Below are positions 6,205 to 14,370 of a DNA stretch of 20,318 bases, piece after piece; the stretch's first letter is position 1; every line of letters starts with the position of its first letter. A program made the position numbers and the translations under genes. The DNA is from Prevotellaceae bacterium UBA2738 (GTDB lineage: Bacteria; Bacteroidota; Bacteroidia; Bacteroidales; Bacteroidaceae): contig DEJW01000037.1 in assembly GCA_002353585.1 (NCBI GenBank), positions 1 through 20,318 on the forward strand. Reading direction: 5' to 3'. The notes beneath the pieces were generated by a model. The model saw nothing but the letters and a program-made list of their open reading frames with translations. It searched no databases and was not told the DNA's origin.

Positions 6205-6738
6205 CTATTTTGCCTCTGGCTTTGGTATAGAGTCCATGTCTGATGGCTCAGGGAAGAATTCTTTGATAAACTCTACAAAGAACTGGAGTGCCTTATGAGT
6301 GGCATTCTTCAGATTCTCCTCGCGACCCTCATCACCCTCTATCTTCATAGTGCGTATGTCGTCCTTGGTACCACAGGCTACCCAGATAGTGCCTACAGGA
6401 ATGCCAGGGTCAGCACCTGGTCCAGCAAAACCTGTAGTGGCGATGGCATAGTCAGAGTTAAGGAGTTTGCATACACCCTTAACCATTTCTATTGCAACTT
6501 CTTCTGATACTGCGTTCTTCTCGGCTATAAGGTCGGCATCAATACCAAGGATGTTGATTTTTGCCTCGTTGGAATAGCAGATGGTACCACCCTTATAATA
6601 CATGGATGCGCCAGGGACAGAGGTGAGCACTTCGGCTATTCTGCCACTGGTACATGACTCGGCAGTACTGATAGTCTTGCCTGATTCGTATAGTTTGTAG
6701 AGAATCTCTTTGCTGAGTACTTTGTTTTCGAATTCCAT
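6205..6738 (-). CDS. pncC: Nicotinamide-nucleotide amidohydrolase (CinA C-terminal domain protein)
   Basis: Deamidates nicotinamide mononucleotide to nicotinate mononucleotide, recycling the NMN released by NAD-dependent DNA ligase. The 177-residue protein is a stand-alone CinA C-terminal domain without the N-terminal MoCF-like domain of full CinA. It contains the conserved TAESCTSG (25-32), Y55-SNEAK60, ATTGFAGPG and PVGTIWVACG blocks that form the active site. The C-terminal tail after about residue 160 is charged and Pro-rich. It begins one base after the tsaD stop codon (6740-6742), so it is very likely translated from the same mRNA as tsaD. Confidence 0.93.
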   Translation of the reverse strand: MEFENKVLSKEILYKLYESGKTISTAESCTSGRIAEVLTSVPGASMYYKGGTICYSNEAKINILGIDADLIAEKNAVSEEVAIEMVKGVCKLLNSDYAIATTGFAGPGADPGIPVGTIWVACGTKDDIRTMKIEGDEGREENLKNATHKALQFFVEFIKEFFPEPSDMDSIPKPEAK

Positions 6739-6739
6739 A

Positions 6740-7777
6740 TTATTCTAATGTTACTTTTGAATACGCTGGTGCGTCAATTGAACAAAAATCGTTATCTTTT
6801 AGTTTGAAGGATGCCACGCAACCTATCATCGCGGCATTGTCCGTGGTGTATGAGAATTTTGGTATGTAGATAGTCCAGCCGAAACGTTTGGCATAGTCAC
6901 GAAAGGCATTGCGAAGTCCGTTATTGGCACTCACTCCTCCAGCCACAGCTACATGTTTGATGCCAGTCTGCTTTACGGCGAGTTTAAGTTTCTTCATCAG
7001 TATATCTACTATAGTCCACTCAAGGCTTGCCGCAATGTCTTCCTTGTGATGCTCAATAAAGTCTGGGTCTTCTTTTACCCATTTTTGCATGCTATAGAGG
7101 AAAGAGGTCTTGAGACCTGAGAAACTGTAGTCGAGTCCAGGAATATGTGGTTCGGCAAACTGATAAGCCTTAGGATTGCCCTGACGAGCTAAGCGGTCGA
7201 TGATAGGACCGCCAGGATAACCTAATCCCATAACCTTCGAACATTTGTCGATTGCCTCACCTGCTGCGTCGTCAATGGTTTGACCGAGTATCTCCATATC
7301 GTTATAGGCATTCACCTTGATAATCTGAGAGTTACCTCCAGAAACGAGGAGACACAGGAAAGGGAAGGGTGGATGAGGATTGTCACAATCAGGCTCATCG
7401 ATAAAGTGTGCCATAACGTGACCTTGCAAGTGGTTGACATCGATAAGCGGAATGTTTAGTGCCCTTGCAAAACCCTTAGCGAAGTTAACGCCCACTAGCA
7501 GAGAACCCATCAGTCCAGGACCGCGTGTGAAGGCTACAGCCGCAAGTTGCTCTTTTGTGACGCCTGCTTTTTTCAAAGCTTGGTCAACAACGGGTAACAC
7601 ATTCTGTTGGTGAGCACGTGATGCCAGTTCTGGCACTACACCACCATAAGCTTTGTGAACGTCTTGTGATGCTGTCACGTTGCTTAATAGGGTGGTCCCC
7701 TGCATTACGGCAGCTGATGTGTCGTCGCATGAGGATTCTATTGCCAGTATGTATTTCTCGTTGTCTTTCAAAGTCAC
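6740..7777 (-). CDS. tsaD: tRNA N6-adenosine threonylcarbamoyltransferase TsaD
   Basis: Transfers the threonylcarbamoyl group to A37 of ANN-decoding tRNAs (t6A), acting with TsaB, TsaE and TsaC, none of which is in this window. At 345 residues it has the family length. The ASKHA nucleotide-binding fold starts with LAIESSCDDTSAA (11-23). Metal ligands His116 and His120 (HLQGH) and Asp313 (TTDNAAMIG) correspond to E. coli His111, His115 and Asp300. LLVSGGNSQ and VAGGVSANNGLR are further signatures. The start is GTG at 7777-7775, because an in-frame TAA lies immediately upstream (7780-7778); TTG two codons later is an alternative. A TTGAACC-type repeat fills the gap to map. Confidence 0.96.
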   Translation of the reverse strand: MTLKDNEKYILAIESSCDDTSAAVMQGTTLLSNVTASQDVHKAYGGVVPELASRAHQQNVLPVVDQALKKAGVTKEQLAAVAFTRGPGLMGSLLVGVNFAKGFARALNIPLIDVNHLQGHVMAHFIDEPDCDNPHPPFPFLCLLVSGGNSQIIKVNAYNDMEILGQTIDDAAGEAIDKCSKVMGLGYPGGPIIDRLARQGNPKAYQFAEPHIPGLDYSFSGLKTSFLYSMQKWVKEDPDFIEHHKEDIAASLEWTIVDILMKKLKLAVKQTGIKHVAVAGGVSANNGLRNAFRDYAKRFGWTIYIPKFSYTTDNAAMIGCVASFKLKDNDFCSIDAPAYSKVTLE

Positions 7778-7782
7778 TTAAA

Positions 7783-7822
7783 CTCTTTGAACCATTAAAC
7801 CTTTGAACTATTGAACCTTTAA
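7783..7822 (+). repeat. TTGAAC-type linker repeats between map and tsaD
   Basis: On the plus strand the 41-nt gap between the map stop and the tsaD start reads as successive TTGAACC/TTAAACC/TTGAACT words, about 8 bp apart. In the direction of transcription (minus) these are GTTCAA words directly upstream of the tsaD GTG. There is no hairpin module here, only linkers. Confidence 0.7.
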
Positions 7823-8685
7823 TATGTCAGTATTTCTACTCCGTGCTCAGTCATCAATAAGGTGTGTTCCCACTGGGCAGAGGGGAGTTCGTCGCCTGAT
7901 ATCACTTCCCATTCGTATGGGTCATCTGCATCTACAAACACTTCCCATGTACCCATGTTTATCATAGGTTCGATGGTGAACACCATACCAGGTACAAGGA
8001 GCATTCCCTCGCCACGATGACCATAATGGTTTATATCGGGTTCTTCATGAAATTTCAATCCTACACCATGACCGGCAAGGTCGCGAACCACTCCGTAGTG
8101 GTATTTCTTGCAATGCTTCTCGATAGCATGACCTATGTCGCCTACGAAGCTATAAGGTTTAGCTGCCTCCATGCCTATTTCGAGGCATTCCTTTGCCACA
8201 CGCACAAGCTGTTCCTTCTCTGGTGTAGTCTTACCACCAATGATGAACATACGAGAGGCATCGGCGTAGTAGCCGTCTTTGATGGTGGTGAAATCCACAT
8301 TTACTATATCGCCAACCTCCAGCACGTCTTCCTCTTTAGGAATGCCGTGGCAAACCACCTCATTGATAGAGGTGCAGACGCTCTTTGGAAAGCCTTCATA
8401 GTTGAGACATGCTGGGATGGCATCATGCTCCTTGCAATACTCCATGCAGATGTCGTCTATCTCCTGCGTATTCATTCCTGGATGAATAGCAGCAGCAACA
8501 GCATCAAGCACGCCAGTGTTGATAACACCAGCGCGCCTAATACCTTCAATTTGTTCAGGGGTTTTTATGAGATCTCTTGTTGGTACGAGCTTGCCTTTGT
8601 TCTCCCAATACATGATGGTGCGATCCATCTCTGTGGGTTCTTGTCCAGACAGGCAGTGCCAACGTCTTTTTTTCAGTCTTACCAT
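7819..8685 (-). CDS. map: Methionine aminopeptidase, type I, with N-terminal extension
   Basis: Removes the initiator Met from new proteins. The five metal ligands of the pita-bread fold are all present: Asp131, Asp142, His206, Glu239 and Glu273, with the substrate-positioning His113 in VCHGIP (E. coli D97, D108, H171, E204, E235, H79). At 288 residues it is about 25 longer than E. coli Map; the extra part is N-terminal (about 1-40, KKRRWHCLSGQEPTEMD and on), which is basic and then acidic and has no complete zinc-binding motif. The ATG at 8685-8683 overlaps the glyA stop codon (ATGGTAA, 7 nt overlap), indicating translational coupling. It is the second gene of the glyA-map-tsaD-pncC run. Confidence 0.95.
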   Translation of the reverse strand: MVRLKKRRWHCLSGQEPTEMDRTIMYWENKGKLVPTRDLIKTPEQIEGIRRAGVINTGVLDAVAAAIHPGMNTQEIDDICMEYCKEHDAIPACLNYEGFPKSVCTSINEVVCHGIPKEEDVLEVGDIVNVDFTTIKDGYYADASRMFIIGGKTTPEKEQLVRVAKECLEIGMEAAKPYSFVGDIGHAIEKHCKKYHYGVVRDLAGHGVGLKFHEEPDINHYGHRGEGMLLVPGMVFTIEPMINMGTWEVFVDADDPYEWEVISGDELPSAQWEHTLLMTEHGVEILTY

Positions 8686-9959
8686 GCAAACAATGGGTAG
8701 TTCTTCATTTCAGCATTCACCTCGCTGCGTACCTTTGAGATAACAGCCTCGTTCTCAGGATCGTTGAGCACTTCTTCTATCCATGCTGCAATCTTAACCA
8801 TGAGGTCTTCCTTAGCACCACGAGTGGTGATGGCTGGTGTACCGAGACGGAAACCAGAAGTCTGGAAGGCAGAACGAGTGTCAAATGGTACCATATTCTT
8901 GTTGATGGTAATGTCTGCTGCAACGAGTGCGTTCTCAGCTACCTTACCAGTAAGGTCTGGATACTTAGAACGAAGGTCAACGAGCATAGAGTGGTTGTCT
9001 GTGCCACCTGAAACGATGCCGAAACCACGCTTGATGAGTTCGTCAGCAAGAACGGCGGCATTCTTCTTCACCTGCTTGGCATACTCCTTGAACTCTGGCT
9101 TAAGAGCCTCGCCGAAAGCTACTGCCTTAGCAGCTATCACGTGCTCAAGCGGACCACCCTGCTGACCAGGGAATACAGCTGAGTTAAGCAACTGAGACAT
9201 CTTCTTTACAACGCCCTTTGGAGTCTTGTAGCCCCATGGGTTGTCAAAGTCCTTACCAAGAAGGATAAGACCGCCACGAGGACCACGGAGAGTCTTGTGG
9301 GTAGTTGTTGTTACGATGTGAGCATACTTAACAGGGTTCTCAAGCAGACCTGCTGCTATAAGACCTGCTGGGTGAGCCATATCAATCATCAGGAGGGCAC
9401 CTACCTCGTCGGCAATCTTACGCATACGAGCGTAATCCCATTCGCGAGAGTATGCAGAGCCACCGCCGATAATGAGCTTAGGCTTGTTCTCCTTAGCCAG
9501 ACGTTCCATATCGTCATAGTCAACGCGACCAGTCTCCTTATTGAGGTTATAGCCTACAGGATGATAGAGTATGCCTGATGTGTTGACGAGTGAACCATGA
9601 GAGAGGTGACCGCCGTGGTCGAGGTTGAGGCCCATGAAGCAATCGCCTGGCTTCAGTACAGCAAGGAGCACTGCGGCATTAGCCTGTGCGCCTGAGTGAG
9701 GCTGTACGTTTGCATATTCAGCACCAAACAGCTGGCAGGCACGGTCGATAGCAAGCTGCTCTATCTGGTCAACCACCTGACAGCCACCATAGTAGCGGTG
9801 TCCAGGATAACCCTCGGCATACTTGTTTGTACAATAAGAACCCATAGCCTCCATTACCTGGTCACTGACGAAGTTCTCGGATGCGATGAGTTCAATACCC
9901 TTCAGCTGGCGCTGATGTTCAGATTCGATGAGGTCGAAAATCTTCTGATCTCTTTCCAT
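8679..9959 (-). CDS. glyA: Serine hydroxymethyltransferase
   Basis: Interconverts serine and glycine with tetrahydrofolate, the main source of one-carbon units; PLP-dependent, cytosolic, usually a dimer. At 426 residues it has the normal length. PLP-binding Lys222 is in TTTTHKTLRGPRGG, with the preceding His221; YAEGYPGHRYYGG (47-59) and HSGAQAN (88-94) are substrate- and cofactor-binding hallmarks; MIDMAHPAGL holds the PLP-contacting Asp193. The ATG at 9959-9957 is preceded by an AT-rich stretch. I found no TAnnTTTG box in the 110 bp upstream. It heads the minus-strand run and its stop overlaps the map start. Confidence 0.97.
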   Translation of the reverse strand: MERDQKIFDLIESEHQRQLKGIELIASENFVSDQVMEAMGSYCTNKYAEGYPGHRYYGGCQVVDQIEQLAIDRACQLFGAEYANVQPHSGAQANAAVLLAVLKPGDCFMGLNLDHGGHLSHGSLVNTSGILYHPVGYNLNKETGRVDYDDMERLAKENKPKLIIGGGSAYSREWDYARMRKIADEVGALLMIDMAHPAGLIAAGLLENPVKYAHIVTTTTHKTLRGPRGGLILLGKDFDNPWGYKTPKGVVKKMSQLLNSAVFPGQQGGPLEHVIAAKAVAFGEALKPEFKEYAKQVKKNAAVLADELIKRGFGIVSGGTDNHSMLVDLRSKYPDLTGKVAENALVAADITINKNMVPFDTRSAFQTSGFRLGTPAITTRGAKEDLMVKIAAWIEEVLNDPENEAVISKVRSEVNAEMKNYPLFAW

Positions 9960-10020
9960 TGTTGTGTAGTAGTTATTTTGTTGTGTTAAGTTATGAATAC
10001 TCGTGACGTAATTATTGAAT

Positions 10021-10047
10021 AAGCCCCCAGCGTGGTGTTGGAGGCTT
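10021..10047 (-). terminator. Hairpin terminator after the small exported-protein gene
   Basis: AAGCC-C-CCA (10021-10029) pairs with TGG-A-GGCTT across a short loop (one mismatch). On the minus strand it is followed by TTATTC, a short T-rich tract, 25 nt past the stop codon at 10072. The plus strand shows TTTTA after the hairpin, so it may work both ways. It also insulates glyA. Confidence 0.5.
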
Positions 10048-10071
10048 TTATGGTCTTTCAGTGAGCAACTT

Positions 10072-10389
10072 TTAGAGTTGTATCTTCTTGGTGTAGTTGC
10101 CTATTCTAATAGGGTATATGCCCCTTGGCAGGTTGCCAAGATCTATACGCTTTTCGTATGAGTCAACATGTATAGCCAATAGCTGAACGCCGATAAGGTT
10201 ATACACATAGACGGTCTTGCCCTGCGCTCCTGAAATAACGAGCGAAGAACCAAACTGCCTTATAACAGGCTGCTGTGTTTCTATGTCGCTCAACTCTATG
10301 CGTGCACTTGCCTCAGAGAGGAATGCTGGCGCAAATGTCAATGCTCCAACAAGCATCAGTGATGTGAGTATATTCTTTACCATAGGCAT
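10072..10389 (-). CDS. Small exported protein with a T9SS-like C-terminal segment
   Basis: About 105 residues. The first in-frame possibility is a TTG at 10413, but that codon lies inside the -7 promoter box, so translation must begin at the ATG at 10389 or the one two codons later (10383). The protein starts with a signal peptide (MVKNILTSLMLVGALTFA, then an Ala-rich end near SEASA). The rest, about 65 residues, resembles the C-terminal sorting domain of type IX secretion cargo: VYNLIGVQLL, then LPRGIYPIRIGNYTKKIQL. A sorting domain with no cargo in front is odd; such small proteins occur in Prevotella-like genomes but their role is unknown. It has its own promoter and a hairpin downstream. 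Confidence 0.7.
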   Translation of the reverse strand: MPMVKNILTSLMLVGALTFAPAFLSEASARIELSDIETQQPVIRQFGSSLVISGAQGKTVYVYNLIGVQLLAIHVDSYEKRIDLGNLPRGIYPIRIGNYTKKIQL

Positions 10390-10410
10390 TATTTTCGTTC
10401 TTATTTGATG

Positions 10411-10418
10411 CAAAGTTA
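10411..10418 (-). promoter_or_regulatory. -7 box for the small exported protein
   Basis: On the minus strand TAACTTTG matches the Bacteroidetes -7 consensus exactly, 22-28 nt upstream of the two candidate ATGs. No TTTG lies at the -33 position. The box rules out the TTG at 10413 as the start codon. Confidence 0.6.
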
Positions 10419-10467
10419 CTGAAAAAATATCTTTTATTGTGCAGAAAAGGTTGTTTTTGCCTTAAAG

Positions 10468-11244
10468 TTAAGAATTATTAACAGAGTTAATACGGCGAAA
10501 CTCTGCACAGACGATTGCTGTGGCGATGCTTACGTTAAGACTTTCAGCTGTATCGCTGTCAGCAGGGTAGGGAGGTATCAGTAGGCGGTGGGTAACATGT
10601 CTTGCTATCTCTGGAGAGATGCCATTACCTTCGTTGCCCATAATGATAACACCGTTTGGCTTCAGCTGCTCGTGGTATAGGTTCTTCCCGTCGAGGAAAG
10701 TGCCATACACAGGTGTACCTTCGGGTAGGGATGTCAGGAAAGATGTAAGGTCTGTGTAATGCACGCTGACTCGTGCTATGCTACCCATCGTTGCCTGTAC
10801 CACTTTTGGAGAGAATGCATCAACGGTCTGCTGGCTGCAAACTATGTGCTTTATGCCAAACCAGTCTGCTGTCCTGATTATGGTGCCAAGGTTACCTGGG
10901 TCTTGCACTCCGTCAAGACAAAGAACCAAATCGTCTGAAGCTGTAGAGGGTGTAAGACTGTTGCTTGCGTCTGGTATTTTAAGTATTGCTATAACTTGCT
11001 GAGGATGAAGCAATAGGCTTGTCTTTCTTAATTCTTCATCTGAAACTGTTATAACCTCAGTGTCACGGGGTAGGGATATGGGCGATTTCCATTCCTCGGT
11101 ATGCACTATGAGGAGTGGTTGGAATCCTGCTAAAAGAAGATCGCCAACAGTCTTGTGACCCTCGGCAATGAAGGCGTTTTCCTGTCGGCGATTTTTCTTT
11201 TGCTCAAGTGAGCGGATGAATTTTATCTTATTTTTACTCAGCAA
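10468..11244 (-). CDS. SpoU/TrmH family RNA 2'-O-methyltransferase
   Basis: A 258-residue SPOUT-class methyltransferase using SAM to methylate a ribose 2'-OH in rRNA or tRNA; whether it acts as RlmB, TsnR-like or TrmH cannot be decided by eye. The N-terminal part (about 1-90) is a substrate-binding domain of the L30e-like type (IKFIRSLEQKKNRRQENAFI). The catalytic domain shows motif 1 NLGTIIRTADWFG (118-130), motif 2 IMGNEGNGIS (201-210) and motif 3 SLNVSIATAIV (235-245), which form the trefoil knot. The start is TTG at 11244-11242; an in-frame TAA six bases upstream excludes an earlier start. It follows the SPT-like gene by 21 nt in the same direction, with an AGTTCA-type repeat in the gap. 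Confidence 0.9.
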   Translation of the reverse strand: MLSKNKIKFIRSLEQKKNRRQENAFIAEGHKTVGDLLLAGFQPLLIVHTEEWKSPISLPRDTEVITVSDEELRKTSLLLHPQQVIAILKIPDASNSLTPSTASDDLVLCLDGVQDPGNLGTIIRTADWFGIKHIVCSQQTVDAFSPKVVQATMGSIARVSVHYTDLTSFLTSLPEGTPVYGTFLDGKNLYHEQLKPNGVIIMGNEGNGISPEIARHVTHRLLIPPYPADSDTAESLNVSIATAIVCAEFRRINSVNNS

Positions 11245-11246
11245 TT

Positions 11247-11265
11247 CTTAACTATGAACTGTGAA
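11247..11265 (+). repeat. TGAACT-type linker repeat in the SPT-methyltransferase gap
   Basis: On the plus strand the gap contains AACTATGAACTGTGAACTAT, two heptamers of the TGAACTA/TGAACTG type. This is the same linker as at the start of the PHP gene (18776-18792), here in the opposite direction relative to the genes. Confidence 0.65.
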
Positions 11266-12453
11266 CTATTTAATAACTCCCTGCTCCTTAAAGATGCCCT
11301 TGAGGATTTCTACTGAGCGGTCAACCTGCTCCTTGGTGTGGGTAGCCATGAGTGCATAACGCACCAGAGTGTCAGTAGGAGCACATGCTGGTGGCACTAC
11401 AGGGTTGATAAACACACCACGCTCAAATGCTAATGCAGTGATGAGGAATGTCTTGTCAACGTCACGCACATAGAGTGGAATGATAGGTGACTCTGTGTCG
11501 CCAATCTCAAAGCCTTCCTCCTTGAAACGCTTGAGTGCATAGTTTGTAACATCCCAAAGCTTCTCGATGATTTCAGGCTCGGCCTTCAATATGTCGAGTG
11601 CCTTCTGCGCTGCAGCTGTTGCAGCAGGAGTGTTTGATGCCGAGAAGATATAGGTACGTGCGTTGTGGCGAAGGAAGTTGATTGTGTCCCAATCGCCTGC
11701 TATGAAGCCACCGATAGAAGCGAGTGACTTAGAGAATGTACCCATGATGAGGTCTACCTCGTCGGTAAGTCCGAAGTGGTCACACACGCCGCGTCCGTTT
11801 CTTCCGAATACGCCGATGCCGTGAGCCTCGTCCACCATTATAGAACAGTTGTACTTGTGCTTGAGTTCTACAATCTTTGGCAGGTTTGCAAGGTCGCCCT
11901 CCATAGAGAACACACCATCAACAACGATGAGCTTGATAGCCTCCTTAGGAAGTTTCATGAGTATGTTCTCAAGGTCTTCCATGTCGTTGTGCTTATACTT
12001 CAGCTGCTTGGCGAAGCTCAGACGACGACCGTCAACGATGCTGGCATGGTCGCGATCGTCACAGATGATGTAGTCTTCGCGTCCGCAAACTATAGCAACG
12101 ACACCAGCGTTAACTGAGAAACCTGTAGAGAAGCAGAGAGCCTCGTCTTTGCCTACAAATTCGGCAAGGTCTTTCTCGAGTTTAACGTGAATGTCGAGTG
12201 TGCCGTTAAGGAAACGGCTGCCTGCACATCCTGTGCCATACTGGTCTATGGCTGCCTTGGCTGCCTCGCAAATACGGTTGTCGCCCACCAATCCTGTATA
12301 GGCATTTGAGCCAAACATAAGCACCTTATGTCCGCCCATTTCTACTTCTGTGCCCTGTTTACTTGTAATTTCACGGAAGTAAGGGTAAACGCCTGCCTCC
12401 ATGAATTTTTGTGGCAAACGATAACTTTTGAATTTTTCTGCTAACTGTCCCAT
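11266..12453 (-). CDS. spt: Serine palmitoyltransferase-type alpha-oxoamine synthase
   Basis: PLP enzyme of 395 residues that condenses an amino acid with an acyl-CoA. Its organisation and length fit the Bacteroidetes serine palmitoyltransferase that makes 3-ketosphinganine, the first step of sphingolipid synthesis. Alternatives in the same family are 2-amino-3-ketobutyrate CoA ligase (Kbl) and BioF. PLP-binding Lys242 lies in GTFSKSLASIGGF; VDEAHGIGVFG (207-217) carries Asp208 and His211; His136 in RDHASIVDG stacks on the ring. The N-terminal MGQLAEKFKSYRLPQKFMEAG is typical of the SPT-like group. The ATG at 12453 is clear. It is divergent from a lipid kinase gene across 213 bp, which supports a lipid role. 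A possible -7 box lies at 12516-12523. Confidence 0.85.
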   Translation of the reverse strand: MGQLAEKFKSYRLPQKFMEAGVYPYFREITSKQGTEVEMGGHKVLMFGSNAYTGLVGDNRICEAAKAAIDQYGTGCAGSRFLNGTLDIHVKLEKDLAEFVGKDEALCFSTGFSVNAGVVAIVCGREDYIICDDRDHASIVDGRRLSFAKQLKYKHNDMEDLENILMKLPKEAIKLIVVDGVFSMEGDLANLPKIVELKHKYNCSIMVDEAHGIGVFGRNGRGVCDHFGLTDEVDLIMGTFSKSLASIGGFIAGDWDTINFLRHNARTYIFSASNTPAATAAAQKALDILKAEPEIIEKLWDVTNYALKRFKEEGFEIGDTESPIIPLYVRDVDKTFLITALAFERGVFINPVVPPACAPTDTLVRYALMATHTKEQVDRSVEILKGIFKEQGVIK

Positions 12454-12515
12454 TATATATTTAGTGTGAACATATTTTCAAATGCGATGTGCAAAGTAAT
12501 TTGCATAATCGGGTG

Positions 12516-12523
12516 CAAAATTA
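12516..12523 (-). promoter_or_regulatory. Possible -7 box for spt
   Basis: On the minus strand TAATTTTG fits TAnnTTTG, about 63 nt upstream of the spt ATG. No -33 TTTG is seen at the right distance. A near-palindrome GCAAAGTAATTTGC (12491-12504) lies between it and the gene. Confidence 0.35.
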
Positions 12524-12618
12524 CACAAAATATTTCAATTTGCGCATTTTTTATTAAATAAAATGAATATTTGTGCAAAAATATATTAACAAGAGTGATT
12601 ACTTTACAGAAAAAAGTG

Positions 12619-12626
12619 TAACTTTG
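12619..12626 (+). promoter_or_regulatory. -7 box for the lipid kinase gene
   Basis: TAACTTTG is an exact -7 consensus 40 nt upstream of the ATG at 12667. The -33 TTTG is lacking at 19-21 bp, so strength is uncertain. Confidence 0.5.
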
Positions 12627-12666
12627 TATGTACATTGTTTATTATGCATTGTTGTAAACACCTATT

Positions 12667-13701
12667 ATGACGAAAAGGAGTATAGTATTTATAATCAATC
12701 CAATCTCAGGCACGGGAAGCAAAGATGTTATCCCCTCGCTTATTGAGCGTCATATAGACAGAGACATCTACGATGTGGAGCTGCGTTTTACCGAATATGC
12801 AGGTCATGCCCAGAAGATAGCCACCCAATGCAAAGACGAAGGAAAAGACATCGTTGTGGCTGTTGGGGGTGACGGAACGGTGAATGAGGTGGCACGAAGT
12901 ATCATAGACAGCAAGACCGCCCTGGGTATCGTACCATGCGGTTCGGGCAATGGATTGGCGCGACATCTTATGTTGCCCATGAGTGTGAAGGGTGCCCTCG
13001 ATGTGATAAACGTGGGACTGATACACCAACTCGATTACGGAGTGATAGACAACCACCCGTTTTTCTGCACATGCGGTATGGGCTTTGATGCCTTCATATC
13101 CAAGAAATTCGCCGATGCAGGCAAGCGTGGCATGCTGACATACCTTGAGAATGTGTTACGTGAGGGTTTGAGCTACGAGCCTGATACTTACGAGATTACT
13201 CTTGACGGAAATGATGCACAGCGCTATAAGGCTTTTCTGGTCAGCGTGGCTAATGCTTCCCAGTATGGCAACGATGCCTACATAGCACCTCAGGCAAGTA
13301 TGTCCGATGGTCTGCTCGATGTGGTTATCATGGAACCCTTCGATATCATCGAGGCACCTCAGGTAGGTATAGAGCTTATGAATAAGACCATCGACAAGAG
13401 TTCTAAGATAAAGTGCTTCAAGGCTAAGGATATAATGATACGCAGAAGCAAGCCAGGAGTGATACACTTTGACGGCGACCCCGTTGAGGCTGGCACCGAC
13501 CTTCATGTTACGCTTCACACCAAGGGCATACAGATAGTCGTAAACCCCCTTGCCGATAAGAAGCGACGCAAGCCCAACATGGTGCAGACGGCATTCAGCG
13601 AACTGTTCAACGACTTCAATACCGTACGCGAAGAGGTGGTGACAAACCCTGTAAAGCGCGTGATGGCTATCAATAACTACATACAGAACAAACTGTCATA
13701 A
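12667..13701 (+). CDS. Diacylglycerol/sphingoid-base kinase family protein
   Basis: A 344-residue lipid kinase of the DAGK catalytic-domain family (PF00781), which phosphorylates diacylglycerol, sphingosine-like bases or related lipids with ATP at the membrane face. Visible signatures: NPISGTGSK (11-19) at the start, the nucleotide-binding GGDGTVNEVA (67-76), and the GIVPCGSGNGLARHL segment (87-101). The C-terminal beta-sandwich includes FCTCGMGFDAF and the MSDGLLDVVIM block. The last 50 residues (KKRRKPNMVQTAF and on) extend beyond the usual YegS-like length. It is divergent from the SPT-like gene, so a sphingoid lipid is a reasonable substrate guess, not a proven one. yigZ follows 28 nt later. 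Confidence 0.9.
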   Translation: MTKRSIVFIINPISGTGSKDVIPSLIERHIDRDIYDVELRFTEYAGHAQKIATQCKDEGKDIVVAVGGDGTVNEVARSIIDSKTALGIVPCGSGNGLARHLMLPMSVKGALDVINVGLIHQLDYGVIDNHPFFCTCGMGFDAFISKKFADAGKRGMLTYLENVLREGLSYEPDTYEITLDGNDAQRYKAFLVSVANASQYGNDAYIAPQASMSDGLLDVVIMEPFDIIEAPQVGIELMNKTIDKSSKIKCFKAKDIMIRRSKPGVIHFDGDPVEAGTDLHVTLHTKGIQIVVNPLADKKRRKPNMVQTAFSELFNDFNTVREEVVTNPVKRVMAINNYIQNKLS

Positions 13702-13729
13702 CTTCAACTTCCAGAAAAAGAAAGCATAG

Positions 13730-14326
13730 ATGCGAGACAAATACCTTACCGTAACAGGTGTTTCCGAAGGTTACTATACCGAGAAGCGAAGCAAGTTTTA
13801 CGCATTCTTGCATCATGTGGAGTCGGCTGATGAGGTACAGGCACTGCATAGGGAGTATAAGAAGAAGTATTATGATGCCCGTCATGTGTGTTACGCCTAT
13901 CGCATAGGGGCAGAAGGCGAAGCGTTCAGGGCCAACGACGACGGCGAGCCCAGCAGCACAGCAGGCAGACCCATACTCGGAGCCTTGCTCAGTGCAGACA
14001 TAACCGATGCTGTGATTTTCGTCATAAGGTATTACGGTGGTGTCAACCTCGGTACTGGCGGTCTGATAGTGGCTTATCGCGAAGCAGCCACACTTGCCGT
14101 TGATGATGCACGTTCGCGCTCGTCTTTGGAGGAGCGTTTCGTTGAGGAACAGATAACCTACACCTTCTCCTATCCGCAGATGAATGCTGTGATGAAGATA
14201 GTCAAGGATATGGAACCTCGCATCGTGGCACAGGATTTCCAGACCACCTGTTCCATCACGCTCTCCATTCGCCGTTCGCTGATGCCCCAGCTGAAGGCAC
14301 GGCTTGAGGCGCTGGCATTTGCATAG
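13730..14326 (+). CDS. yigZ: IMPACT/YigZ family protein
   Basis: A 198-residue member of the UPF0029 (YigZ/IMPACT) family; its biochemical role is unsettled, with links to translation in eukaryotic IMPACT. The N-terminal domain contains the two hallmark blocks DDGEPSSTAGRPIL (70-83) and RYYGGVNLGTGGLIVAY (100-116). The C-terminal ferredoxin-like domain (about 140-198) is present. The ATG at 13730 follows the lipid kinase stop by 28 nt, suggesting cotranscription. Confidence 0.93.
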   Translation: MRDKYLTVTGVSEGYYTEKRSKFYAFLHHVESADEVQALHREYKKKYYDARHVCYAYRIGAEGEAFRANDDGEPSSTAGRPILGALLSADITDAVIFVIRYYGGVNLGTGGLIVAYREAATLAVDDARSRSSLEERFVEEQITYTFSYPQMNAVMKIVKDMEPRIVAQDFQTTCSITLSIRRSLMPQLKARLEALAFA

Positions 14327-14370
14327 ACAGAATATAACTCTAACTACTAATATAATTAATTTCTAATCCG

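Noticed and set aside
8017..8700. 227-codon open frame antisense to map
   Set aside because: map has every metal ligand and normal family length; the antisense product has no recognisable motif and is explained by codon bias of the real gene.
11266..12453. Threonine-pathway enzyme Kbl (2-amino-3-ketobutyrate CoA ligase)
   Set aside because: No threonine dehydrogenase gene is adjacent, and the N-terminus and the lipid-kinase neighbour fit the SPT-like group better. It is not fully excluded.
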